From positions 1 through 8,293 of the forward strand of contig CAZTDY010000125.1 in assembly GCA_964612295.1 (NCBI GenBank): a DNA stretch of 8,293 bases. The letters run 5' to 3'. A program made the translations under genes and the position numbers. The DNA comes from CAYQJL01 sp964612295 (GTDB lineage Bacteria; Eisenbacteria; RBG-16-71-46; CAIMUX01; WJJG01). The notes beneath the pieces were generated by a model. That model did no database searches. It saw only the letters and a list, made by a program, of their open reading frames with translations, and was not told where the DNA came from. Each line of letters starts with the position of its first letter. Position 1 is the stretch's first letter. Shown here piece by piece: positions 1 through 5,591 of this stretch.

Positions 1-648
1 TTCCGTGCCGCAAGAGAAATGGCTGCAAGGTACGGTGCACCGCCGTTTACCCGCAAGGAGGTTCAGGACCTACTCGCCGAGGGAGCACGTCTGGCTACGA
101 TGTCGGCAGAGGACATTATGGCGCAGGTGCTCGATCCTCAGAGTGAAGAGTACAAGTGGTATATGGCCTTTGTGGAGGAGGCGACCCCGGAAACCGTTGA
201 GGCAGACTTGGAGGTGTTTATCAAGAAGCGTCCTATGCCGAGATGCCAGGTCACTTACGGGCCTACTGGAAGCTCGCCTTCGACTATGGCTTCAACCCAA
301 CTCGTGGTGAGCGAGAAGCTCCAGTTTGCTGTTGACATGACAGTTGACAGTGCGAATTACTGGTACAAGACTCGGAAGCACCGCGAATTCGTCACCCTTG
401 ACCCACGAAGCGGCGAATACGGTGGTGGTGGAGTCCATCTTGGTGACGGCTGGCCCTGGTGGAAGAAAGCGCTCAAGTGGGTAGGCGTCGTTCTAGCCGA
501 TGTCGGGGGAACCTGGCTTTGTAGCTTTAGCCCTGTAGGTCCGGCCGGCGGCGTAATCGGTGGAGCCCTTATCTCTACTGGAGCAGATGCTCTCTTGGGG
601 AGCGGGGATGGAGGAGAAGAGGAAGAACAACCAGAGGAAGGGAGGTAG
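1..648 (+). CDS. Hypothetical protein with Gly-rich hydrophobic C-terminal segment, 5' end probably outside window
   Basis: I do not recognise this protein. The frame is open to the first base; the first in-frame ATG is at 19 (209 residues from there), but no convincing Shine-Dalgarno sequence precedes it, so the true start may lie upstream. From the ATG at 19, the N-terminal ~90 residues are charged and probably helical (a KEVQDLLAEGARLATMSAEDIMA stretch is split by acidic residues). A middle section carries a YWYKTRKHREFVTLD run. Residues ~150-195 are a Trp/Lys patch (WPWWKKALKWVG) followed by a Gly/Ala-rich hydrophobic stretch ending in GGALISTGADALLG, and the tail is very acidic (EEEEQPEE). 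The K-W-V-G..L-A-D-V-G-G pattern with following Gly spacing recalls Gly-zipper or bacteriocin-like peptides, but this is only a visual resemblance. The next gene starts 2 bp after the stop, so the two are very likely cotranscribed. Confidence 0.6.
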   Translation, partial: FRAAREMAARYGAPPFTRKEVQDLLAEGARLATMSAEDIMAQVLDPQSEEYKWYMAFVEEATPETVEADLEVFIKKRPMPRCQVTYGPTGSSPSTMASTQLVVSEKLQFAVDMTVDSANYWYKTRKHREFVTLDPRSGEYGGGGVHLGDGWPWWKKALKWVGVVLADVGGTWLCSFSPVGPAGGVIGGALISTGADALLGSGDGGEEEEQPEEGR

Positions 649-650
649 TC

Positions 651-920
651 GTGCACCAGCCAACAGAGCTTCTTGCTATTGTCTTAATAGCATTGTTCAT
701 TGGCGCCGCGAGTTTTCCCAAGCCCAACCGACACGATCTCCTAGCTCTTCTGCTTGGAGCGGGCTGGGGCAGCAGCATTGCCGCGGCAATATTCGAAAGT
801 CCTTGGTTTCTCCTAGGGTTGGTGGCGATCTTACCACTATTCATCTGGAGAAGCAGCGTTCTGCGGCGCCGGGCATCTTTGGTCCAGAGTCAGCAAACAA
901 CCATCGTGCCCGAGTCCTAG
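651..920 (+). CDS. Small multi-spanning membrane protein, unknown function
   Basis: This is an 89-residue protein with a GTG start. The start is fixed by a strong Shine-Dalgarno run (GGAAGGGAGGT, 636-646) that overlaps the stop of the previous gene, with about 4-5 bases before GTG. Three hydrophobic stretches are visible: residues ~7-22 (LLAIVLIALFIGAASF), ~30-48 (LLALLLGAGWGSSIAAAIF) and ~52-66 (WFLLGLVAILPLFIW). They are followed by a basic stop-transfer patch (RSSVLRRR) and a short polar tail, so an inner-membrane location with the tail in the cytoplasm is the simplest reading. The tight spacing to the upstream Gly-rich protein suggests a two-gene unit, and a small membrane partner beside a possible membrane-active peptide could be an immunity protein. 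That last step is speculation and no family was recognised. Confidence 0.62.
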   Translation: MHQPTELLAIVLIALFIGAASFPKPNRHDLLALLLGAGWGSSIAAAIFESPWFLLGLVAILPLFIWRSSVLRRRASLVQSQQTTIVPES

Positions 921-930
921 GAAAGGACTC
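912..930 (+). other. Short hairpin at end of the small membrane-protein gene
   Basis: GAGTCC (912-917) pairs with GGACTC (925-930) around a 7-base loop that contains the stop codon of the membrane-protein gene. There is no T-run after it, so it is at best a weak or non-canonical terminator. The sequence from here to about 1024 contains no recognisable gene. Confidence 0.3.
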
Positions 931-1024
931 TCTACTGACCTTTCGTAGGTGCCCCCCAAGGATGAGGGAGCATCACTGCAGAGTACTCCCCAACGTTGCA
1001 TTGCATGGGCACTCGTCTCAAGGC

Positions 1025-1208
1025 CTAAGCAGCTGAGAGATGCTGCTTGATATCCTCCTGCGCAGCCTCATTCGCGCTCATCGTCAGGGTCCAGTGCCCA
1101 TTGGGACGAACCAGACGGCCCGCGCGGCGGATGATATTGTTGCGGATTGTGGACAGGTTCTCGAAGATCCACAGAGACGCGCGCTTCGGATTCGTTGCCC
1201 GGGCAGGT
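1025..1208 (-). pseudogene. C-terminal fragment of a transposase (IS1380-like, DDE_Tnp_1_4 type), truncated by the adjacent IS
   Basis: Read on the minus strand, this segment gives about 60 uninterrupted codons ending in TAG at 1025-1027. It contains FENLSTIRNNIIRRAG, then RLVRPNGHWTLTMSANEAA and KQHLSAA. The basic, hydrophobic-alternating pattern (TIR..II+RAGRL.R......L..S) looks like the extreme C-terminus of IS1380/IS4-type DDE transposases; the exact family is from memory and uncertain. There is no start codon or catalytic domain: the coding sense stops exactly at 1208, where the terminal inverted repeat of the next insertion sequence begins, and an in-frame TGA lies just inside that element. 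The missing part is not seen on the far side of the element, so this is a dead remnant and not merely an interrupted gene. Confidence 0.5.
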
Positions 1209-1225
1209 TGTCCATCTCGAAAACC
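1209..1225 (+). repeat. Left terminal inverted repeat of the insertion sequence
   Basis: TGTCCATCTCGAAAACC matches the right tip in inverse orientation at 15 of 17 positions. It sits exactly at the point where the neighbouring transposase fragment loses its reading frame. Confidence 0.75.
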
Positions 1226-1400
1226 TCATCCGCGTCAAATGAGTGTGGTTGCTCCGACAATGGCGGAGCATTCTGGGCTTGCGATGGCGTGTGACGCGCA
1301 TGCTTCGAGGTCGCGTTCAGAGATCCGGCTGGTTTGCCGCTTGCTGCCCTGGCGCGGGCATAGCTGTCCCGATGAGTTGGCGCGCAAATGACGGACCAGT

Positions 1401-2426
1401 TCAGGCCGCAACGCGCTCGTAGTGGTGATGGAGACCGCCGAGTTCGGCAATCTCAATGACACGTCCGCGCTCACATGCATGGACTGCCCGATGTTCAGGG
1501 CAATCCATCTCCAAGGATTGATGAACTCTCCAGCGATGGTAGTAGTCCACATAGCGAGAGAGAATACGGCGGAGATGCCTTTCATTGAACACAATCACGT
1601 GGTCGAGGCATTCTCGGCGGATACTCCCGATCAATCGTTCCACGTACGGATTCTGCCAGGGACTTCGAGGCGCGGTGATAACCTGCTCGATGCCCATGTT
1701 CTTGATGCGGCGCTGGAAGCGCTCGCCATAGATCCCGTCACGATCTCGTAGGAGGTATCGTGGCGCGCTGTCCCATGGGAACGCTTCGACGATCTGTTGG
1801 GCAGTCCACTCAGCTGTCGGGTTCGTTGTGATATTGAGATGGAGAACCCGGCGGCGCTCGTGGGCGAGGATCAGGAACACGAAGAGCACCTGGTTTCGTA
1901 CGGTCGGTAGGATGAAGAAGTCCACCGCCACGATGTCCCGTACGTGATTCTTCAGGAAGCTCTTCCACGTCTGAGACGGCGGCTTTCGATGGCGCGCCAT
2001 GTACTTGGCGACGGTGGACCTGGGCAGTGTAATCCCGATCTTCTTCAGTTCGCCGACAATGTGCGGGGCACCCCAGAGAGGATTGGCGCAAGACATACGC
2101 CGTATGAGGTCGCGGATCTCCTTTGGGATCGCTGGCCGTCCAGGCTTGCCGGAGCGCGACAGCTTCGTCCAGTACTCACGGAACTTCCGCCGCCGCCATG
2201 CGATGACTGTCGCAGGCTTCACGATCACGACTGCCTCTCGCCAGCCGGACCAGATATGGGAGAGCCAGGCCCAGAAGATGCGATCTGCCTGGCGAAGCTG
2301 TGGTCGTCTTGATCCGCGGCGCAACACGGCAAGTTGATGCCGCAGAGCCAGATTCTCCACCTGCAGAGCTGCACGGGAGCGTAGAGCGGCAGCTAGGCAG
2401 TCCAATAGCGAGACGAACCAGTTCAT
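1401..2426 (-). CDS. IS transposase, integrase-core (rve) DDE type
   Basis: This 341-residue protein catalyses cut or strand transfer of the surrounding IS. The N-terminus (MNWFVSLLDC..., with LQVENLALRHQLAVLRR at residues 21-37) and the central region (~45-160) are the helical DNA-recognition part. The catalytic core has D169 (IVAVDFF), D228 (YLLRDRDGIYG) and E263 (NPYVERLIGSIRRECLDH), with 34 residues between the last two. The C-terminus (GGLHHHYERVAA) looks like the normal end of the family, so the gene appears intact. I chose the ATG at 2426 because it gives the usual MNWF-type start and has AGGA about nine bases upstream. The frame stays open to an ATG at 2537, which would add 37 residues of unlikely composition. 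It could be grouped as IS481-like or IS3-OrfB-like; I am sure of the DDE integrase fold, less so of the family name. Confidence 0.9.
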   Translation of the reverse strand: MNWFVSLLDCLAAALRSRAALQVENLALRHQLAVLRRGSRRPQLRQADRIFWAWLSHIWSGWREAVVIVKPATVIAWRRRKFREYWTKLSRSGKPGRPAIPKEIRDLIRRMSCANPLWGAPHIVGELKKIGITLPRSTVAKYMARHRKPPSQTWKSFLKNHVRDIVAVDFFILPTVRNQVLFVFLILAHERRRVLHLNITTNPTAEWTAQQIVEAFPWDSAPRYLLRDRDGIYGERFQRRIKNMGIEQVITAPRSPWQNPYVERLIGSIRRECLDHVIVFNERHLRRILSRYVDYYHRWRVHQSLEMDCPEHRAVHACERGRVIEIAELGGLHHHYERVAA

Positions 2427-2570
2427 GGTATGCTTATCCTGTTGCGAGATGATCCGATGAACGTGGCTGGAAAGATTGGCGGATCGGGAATCCGAATGGC
2501 AAGGGCATTCTTGCGGCGGATCTGGGCAGTCAGACACTGATCCCTAAGTTCAAAGCTAGAGCGGCATTCG

Positions 2571-2587
2571 AGTTTTCGGGATGGACA
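2571..2587 (-). repeat. Right terminal inverted repeat of the insertion sequence
   Basis: On the + strand this reads AGTTTTCGGGATGGACA. Its reverse complement pairs with the left tip with two mismatches. It lies upstream of the transposase start, so it is the promoter-proximal end. Confidence 0.75.
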
Positions 2588-2794
2588 GCGTGGCTTCCTG
2601 GCCATTGGAGCGTGAGGCCTGGCCCATGGCGACCCCCGGGTGCCGCCTTGAGGCATGGACACCCGGCCGGCGAGGCACTGGGCGCGGGAACCGGGTCACC
2701 GGCGGCAGGGGAGGATGGCGAACGCCCGTCGGATTGGCCGTTATGGCAGTTTGCGACCCGCTCCGGAATTGACTGCCTCGGGCTCCACTGGTAG
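2588..2794. other. Gene-free GC-rich spacer between IS and toxin-antitoxin operon
   Basis: About 200 bases with several overlapping open frames on both strands but no recognisable protein pattern, no good start and only low-complexity Gly/Arg/Pro/Ala translations. It does not continue the transposase fragment seen left of the IS. I see no RNA gene in it. Confidence 0.4.
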
Positions 2795-2798
2795 TCTG

Positions 2799-2827
2799 TT
2801 GCTGTTCAGACCAATAAGTGATAAAAT
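2799..2827 (+). promoter_or_regulatory. Candidate sigma-70 promoter of the AbiE-type operon
   Basis: TTGCTG (2799-2804) and TAAAAT (2822-2827) are separated by 17 bases. The -10 matches the TATAAT consensus at five of six positions and the -35 keeps TTG. It is the only AT-rich patch in the neighbourhood and would start transcription near 2834, about 73 bases before the antitoxin ATG. The -10 lies inside a palindrome and the -35 overlaps a TCTGTTG motif, as expected of a repressed promoter. Prediction by eye only. Confidence 0.45.
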
Positions 2828-2838
2828 TTTTGTCACTT
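2816..2838. promoter_or_regulatory. 23-bp palindrome over the -10, candidate AbiEi operator
   Basis: AAGTGA (2816-2821) and TCACTT (2833-2838) flank an AAAA/TTTT core centred on 2827. Only one internal base pair (2822/2832) breaks the symmetry. Characterised AbiEi proteins repress their operon by binding inverted repeats in the promoter, so this is a natural operator candidate. It is not a plausible terminator because of its position and AT-rich stem. Confidence 0.5.
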
Positions 2839-2843
2839 TATGC

Positions 2844-2906
2844 GCTCAACAGAAACCATCTCGCGGCCTGGCCATAGGTTGACGATTCAATCTGTTTCTG
2901 TTGGGC
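2844..2906. promoter_or_regulatory. Long-spaced inverted repeat upstream of the antitoxin start
   Basis: The arm GCTCAACAGAAAC (2844-2856) matches the reverse complement of GTTTCTGTTGGGC (2894-2906) at 12 of 13 positions, with 37 bases between arms. The right arm ends immediately before the ATG at 2907. The core TCTGTTG occurs a third time at 2795-2801, so three copies are centred near 2798, 2850 and 2900, about five helical turns apart. It may be a second operator allowing cooperative binding and DNA bending, or an RNA structure that masks translation initiation. Confidence 0.45.
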
Positions 2907-3782
2907 ATGGAAAGCGATAAGAAAACTATGAGAAATCACGCTGAACAGCAACTCAATGGTCAGCGAACCAACGACTTCATGGAGCTGAACCGGGTCTTCA
3001 CGGTCGAGGAGTTCGCCCGCCACCTTGGAGGCGAGAAGAGCCTCGCCCGGTACCGGGTGCGCTACTACCTCCGGCAGGGGCGACTGATGCGCCTAGCAAA
3101 CGGCGTCTACGCCACCGTACCGGTCGGAGCGGATCCGGAGACGTTCGAACCGGACGTCTTCCTGGCCGCGGCCGCCATCCGGCCGGATGCAGTTTTCGCC
3201 TATCACTCGGCACTCGATTTGCTGGGGCAAGGGCACTCTGTTTGGTGGACATGCACGGTCTGTACTGCTCGCCGGCGCTCGCCCGTAGTCGTAGGTCGAA
3301 GCACGATCAAGTTCCTCTCACACCCGCCGGCCGTGCGGTCCCGAACCGGGTCGACGTCCTCTAGGCCGAAGGCCCGCGCACTGTGGACGACCCAGATCTC
3401 ACATGGAGGGCGTACGCTCCGGGTCACAACTCCCGAGAGGACGCTTGTGGACGGTTTCCGGGAGCTCAGCCTGGTCGGCGGCGTCGATGAACTGGTGGAG
3501 TCGATGGACGGCTTTGCCACGCTGAAGCCGGAAGAACTGCAAGACGTACTGCGCGCCTATGGCAATCGGCGCCTCTGGGCAGCCGTCGGTTGGTATCTCC
3601 AGAGACGGCTCAAGAGCCTCTTCCTGAACGAGTCGGTTCTGAGGGACTTCAAGAAGAACCTGCCTCGTACGCGGATCTACCTGGTCCCCGGACAGCGCGG
3701 AGGTGTCTTGGCCCGGGATTGGAACCTGGTTGTTCCCGAACATCTGTATCGAAACGGACCTGGTGAAGACAATGGATCGTGA
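2907..3782 (+). CDS. abiEi: AbiEi-like type IV antitoxin and transcriptional repressor
   Basis: This 291-residue protein is the antitoxin half of an AbiE system. In studied members the N-terminal winged helix represses the operon and the C-terminal domain counters the toxin, without the stable toxin-antitoxin complex of type II systems. Residues ~30-72 (FTVEEFARHLGG...RYRVRYYLRQGRLMRLANGVYATVP) fit the winged helix-turn-helix. Residues ~82-110 (PDVFLAAAAIRPDAVFAYHSALDLLGQGH) and 171-184 (LRVTTPERTLVDGF) are typical of the AbiEi core. The C-terminus (WAAVGWYLQ..., RGGVLARDWNLVVPEHL) fits the long subfamily. Residues ~143-155 (RSRTGSTSSRPK) look like a small insertion or drifted loop. The ATG at 2907 has no clear Shine-Dalgarno; TTG 2901 or ATG 2928 are alternatives. 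The stop overlaps the toxin start by 11 bases, implying translational coupling. Confidence 0.88.
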   Translation: MESDKKTMRNHAEQQLNGQRTNDFMELNRVFTVEEFARHLGGEKSLARYRVRYYLRQGRLMRLANGVYATVPVGADPETFEPDVFLAAAAIRPDAVFAYHSALDLLGQGHSVWWTCTVCTARRRSPVVVGRSTIKFLSHPPAVRSRTGSTSSRPKARALWTTQISHGGRTLRVTTPERTLVDGFRELSLVGGVDELVESMDGFATLKPEELQDVLRAYGNRRLWAAVGWYLQRRLKSLFLNESVLRDFKKNLPRTRIYLVPGQRGGVLARDWNLVVPEHLYRNGPGEDNGS

Positions 3783-4731
3783 CCGGATCGAAGCCCTGAC
3801 CCGAGAGAGCGACTTTCCATCGGGACCGCTGGAGAAGGTCATTCGTCTCGGAGAGGTGACAACGCTGGTTGTGCGGCATCCTCTGCTCTCGCGTGTTCTG
3901 GCCCTCAAGGGCGGAACTGCGCTTAACCTGTTCGGGGGATCACCTCCACGGCTGTCGGTGGACCTGGACTTCAATTATGTCGGCGCTCTGGATCGGGAAG
4001 CCATGGTGGCTGAGCGCCCCGACGTCGAACGGGCCATGGAGGCCATCGCTCGCGAGTTGAAGTACAGGATTCAGTGGTCAAGAGAGGCGCATGCCGGTCG
4101 GAAGATCTTCCTCAACTACTCCGGTGCGAGCGGATCGGACGATCGGATCGAAGTCGACATCAACTTCGCCCAACGCCTTCCGTTGTCGCCGCTGCGGACG
4201 GAGGCAATGTGGCAGCCCGGCGATCTGAGTCGGCCCGATGTTCAGCTATGCGGTCTTCCAGAGATCGCCGCCGGGAAGATCTGCGCGATGTTGGATCGGT
4301 ACAGGCCGCGCGATCTCTTCGATGTGGCTCGCCTTCCGAGTCTAGGCGAACCATTCTGGTCCAGCTCGGCCTTCAAGAAGCTGGTCGTTGCTTTCACTGG
4401 GACCCTTGATCATCCCCTGCACACCTACGGTAGAGCCCGTCTGGAGCGCGTCCGGGCCCTGGATATCGCGGCGGAGCTCATCCCGATGATCGGTGGGCAA
4501 GCCAAGGTGGAGCGGGACAGCCTGATCGACCAGGCTTGGCAGGCGGTCGCACCGATTCTCGTGCTCGACGACTCCGAGAGGGAGTTCGTCGATCGCTTGC
4601 AGGTGGGAGAGCTGCGTCTCAACCGGCTCATACCTGACGATCCCGAACGGCAGGAACTGCTGGAGAAGTGGCCACCGTTACAGTGGAAGGTCTTGAATGC
4701 GCGAAAGGCCAGGCCGCCGCGTCGGGGATAG
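3772..4731 (+). CDS. abiEii: AbiEii-like nucleotidyltransferase toxin (type IV toxin-antitoxin)
   Basis: This 319-residue protein has a DNA-polymerase-beta-type nucleotidyltransferase fold. Characterised relatives are bacteriostatic toxins that bind GTP or transfer nucleotides, with tRNA shown as a target for some. All family motifs are visible: motif I KGGTALNL (46-53), motif II RLSVDLDF with D64 and D66, motif III IEVDINF with D129, and motif IV AAGKICAMLDRYRPRDLFDV with K169, R180, D181 and D184. Catalytic residues therefore look intact. The start at 3772 lies inside the antitoxin gene (ATGGATCGTGA overlap); the frame is open upstream to 3703, but that would overlap the antitoxin by 80 bases. 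The C-terminal third (~200-319) is helical and basic, probably the family's helical domain. The best context reading is phage defence by abortive infection or locus stabilisation, inferred from family and from the mobile surroundings. Confidence 0.9.
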   Translation: MDRDRIEALTRESDFPSGPLEKVIRLGEVTTLVVRHPLLSRVLALKGGTALNLFGGSPPRLSVDLDFNYVGALDREAMVAERPDVERAMEAIARELKYRIQWSREAHAGRKIFLNYSGASGSDDRIEVDINFAQRLPLSPLRTEAMWQPGDLSRPDVQLCGLPEIAAGKICAMLDRYRPRDLFDVARLPSLGEPFWSSSAFKKLVVAFTGTLDHPLHTYGRARLERVRALDIAAELIPMIGGQAKVERDSLIDQAWQAVAPILVLDDSEREFVDRLQVGELRLNRLIPDDPERQELLEKWPPLQWKVLNARKARPPRRG

Positions 4732-4741
4732 GCTGGGTCTA

Positions 4742-4769
4742 CGGGGGGCGACCGAGTCGTCGTTCCCCG
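4742..4769 (+). terminator. Strong hairpin after the AbiE operon, no T-run
   Basis: An 11-bp stem (4742-4752 with 4759-4769, including two G-T wobbles) closes a 6-base loop, CGAGTC. It begins 10 bases after the toxin stop and lies upstream of the next gene. The following bases are ATCGCG, not a T-tract, so it could be a non-canonical terminator, a 3'-end stabiliser, or an attenuating element in a longer transcript reaching the next gene. Confidence 0.4.
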
Positions 4770-4812
4770 ATCGCGTAAGGCGCAGAAGCACTGGAGATGG
4801 AGGGGCGGAATC

Positions 4813-5451
4813 ATGAGCGGAGGGGATTCGAAGATCGCCTGGGAGGGAGAGGTCCTCTCCGCCCAGCCTCGGATCCGGCTCACCCGGAGTTTCGACCAAC
4901 GCTCCCACAGCTACCTCGGATATGTACTTCGGATTCGTGGCGCCCTTGGCGGTGAAGCGCGGGAGTTCGTGATCGCTCTTGGAAAGGGAGCGCACGAGAA
5001 GCACCAGTTTCAGTCGGGAGATCGAGTTTCGGGGCTCGGAATGCATACCCTCGATACTCGCCTCGAAACAGCGGATCTCTACAAGGTGAGCAAGCTGAAG
5101 GTCATAGGCAGAGGGCATCAGAGATCAGACGAGCCACCACCGTTCCTCGGCGTTCCGCCGGCACTTGAGGTCTACCGCGAGCGGGGCCACAGACGCCTTG
5201 CCGCTGTCACCTACTCGACGAAATGCACGGCCTGCATCTGGGGATGCGAGATGGCCGTGGAGATGATCATCGATCAGTGGAATCCATCGGTGCGACGCTA
5301 CCGGCGGGAGACGTTCTGCTACGGTCCAAAGAGCTGCCCATTCTACAAGGCGGGGCCGACGCGAAAGGTACCTGGCCGAAAAGGAATGTCATGGGAAGAG
5401 GAAGACTGGGTCGATGAGGACGCGACCGGTCACCGCGGACCAGATGATTGA
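4813..5451 (+). CDS. Conserved hypothetical protein with Cys cluster (putative metal-binding) and beta-rich N-terminus
   Basis: This 212-residue protein belongs to a conserved family that I recall as unnamed and of unknown function. The N-terminal ~95 residues (WEGEVLSAQPRIRL, SHSYLGYVLRIRGAL, EFVIALGKGAHEKHQFQSGDRVSG) look beta-rich, possibly an OB-like fold. After a Pro-rich linker comes YRERGHRRLAAVTYSTKCTACIWGCEMAVEM, split here as C138, C141 and C145, then C169 and C175 (ETFCYGPKSCPFYKAG), and an acidic EEEDWVDE tail. The CxxCx3C plus Cx5C pattern suggests a zinc site or an Fe-S cluster. A cytoplasmic location is likely, as there is no signal or membrane segment. The ATG at 4813 follows GGAGATGGAGGGG with adequate spacing. 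It lies on the same strand 81 bases after the AbiE toxin, separated by a hairpin, so cotranscription is possible but unproven. Confidence 0.8.
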   Translation: MSGGDSKIAWEGEVLSAQPRIRLTRSFDQRSHSYLGYVLRIRGALGGEAREFVIALGKGAHEKHQFQSGDRVSGLGMHTLDTRLETADLYKVSKLKVIGRGHQRSDEPPPFLGVPPALEVYRERGHRRLAAVTYSTKCTACIWGCEMAVEMIIDQWNPSVRRYRRETFCYGPKSCPFYKAGPTRKVPGRKGMSWEEEDWVDEDATGHRGPDD

Positions 5452-5591
5452 TACCGTGTGGAAACCTGAGTTGGTTCACGCGTGCAAACATTGTAGCGTC
5501 CAGAAAGTCATGTCCCCTCTTCTCTCCTGGAATTGGTTGACACATCCCCCATTCCGAGACCGGACAGGTTGCAAGAATGGAGGGACAGAAG
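5452..5591. other. Intergenic stretch with possible IS-end relics
   Basis: No gene is visible. The stretch TGTAGCGTCC (5492-5501) followed by AAAGTCATGTCCCC resembles the tips of insertion sequences, and TTGACACATCCCC (5537-5549) has a similar look, but I found no clear partner repeat. A TTGACA at 5537-5542 lacks a matching -10. Confidence 0.2.

Larger units (their letters stand above)
1209..2587 (-). mobile_element. Complete-looking insertion sequence, 1379 bp, with single integrase-core transposase
   Basis: The ends are a 17-bp imperfect terminal inverted repeat, 15 of 17 matching. The left tip at 1209-1225 reads TGTCCATCTCGAAAACC. The right tip at 2571-2587, read inwards on the minus strand, is TGTCCATCCCGAAAACT. 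The element holds one transposase gene on the minus strand, about 176 bp inside the left tip and 161 bp inside the right tip. No convincing target-site duplication is visible: the left flank ends GGCAGGT and the right flank begins GCGTGGC. A transposase remnant abuts the left end and does not continue beyond the right end. This suggests that one flank has been lost or rearranged since insertion. The TG...CA ends and DDE integrase core fit the broad IS3/IS481 superfamily; I cannot name the element. Confidence 0.75.

Noticed and set aside
560..1036. 158-codon + strand open frame over the membrane-protein gene
   Set aside because: It overlaps two genes with good ribosome-binding sites and its translation has no protein-like pattern.
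1235..1594. Minus-strand 119-codon frame across the transposase end
   Set aside because: It is out of frame with the intact DDE transposase, which explains this DNA.
2427..2537. 37-residue N-terminal extension of the IS transposase
   Set aside because: The extension is Cys/Ser/His-rich and unlike the family, and the ATG at 2426 has a Shine-Dalgarno and gives the expected MNWF start.
2794..2811. GTCTG...CAGAC mini-hairpin as a terminator
   Set aside because: Only five base pairs, no T-run, and it overlaps the candidate -35 region.
2655..2882. 75-codon + strand frame upstream of AbiEi
   Set aside because: No ribosome-binding site, no family pattern, and it runs over the promoter and palindrome of the AbiE operon.
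3240..3420. Possible double frameshift in the middle of the AbiEi gene
   Set aside because: The WWTCTVCTARRR and RALWTTQ...GRTLRV segments still line up with the family in the same frame; only a short loop (residues ~143-155) looks unusual.
3399..3974. Minus-strand 191-codon frame opposite the AbiE genes
   Set aside because: It lies antisense to two recognisable genes; Arg/Ser-rich translation is typical of high-GC shadows.
4425..5118. Two overlapping minus-strand frames (152 and 146 codons)
   Set aside because: Antisense to AbiEii and to the Cys-cluster gene, with no recognisable motif.
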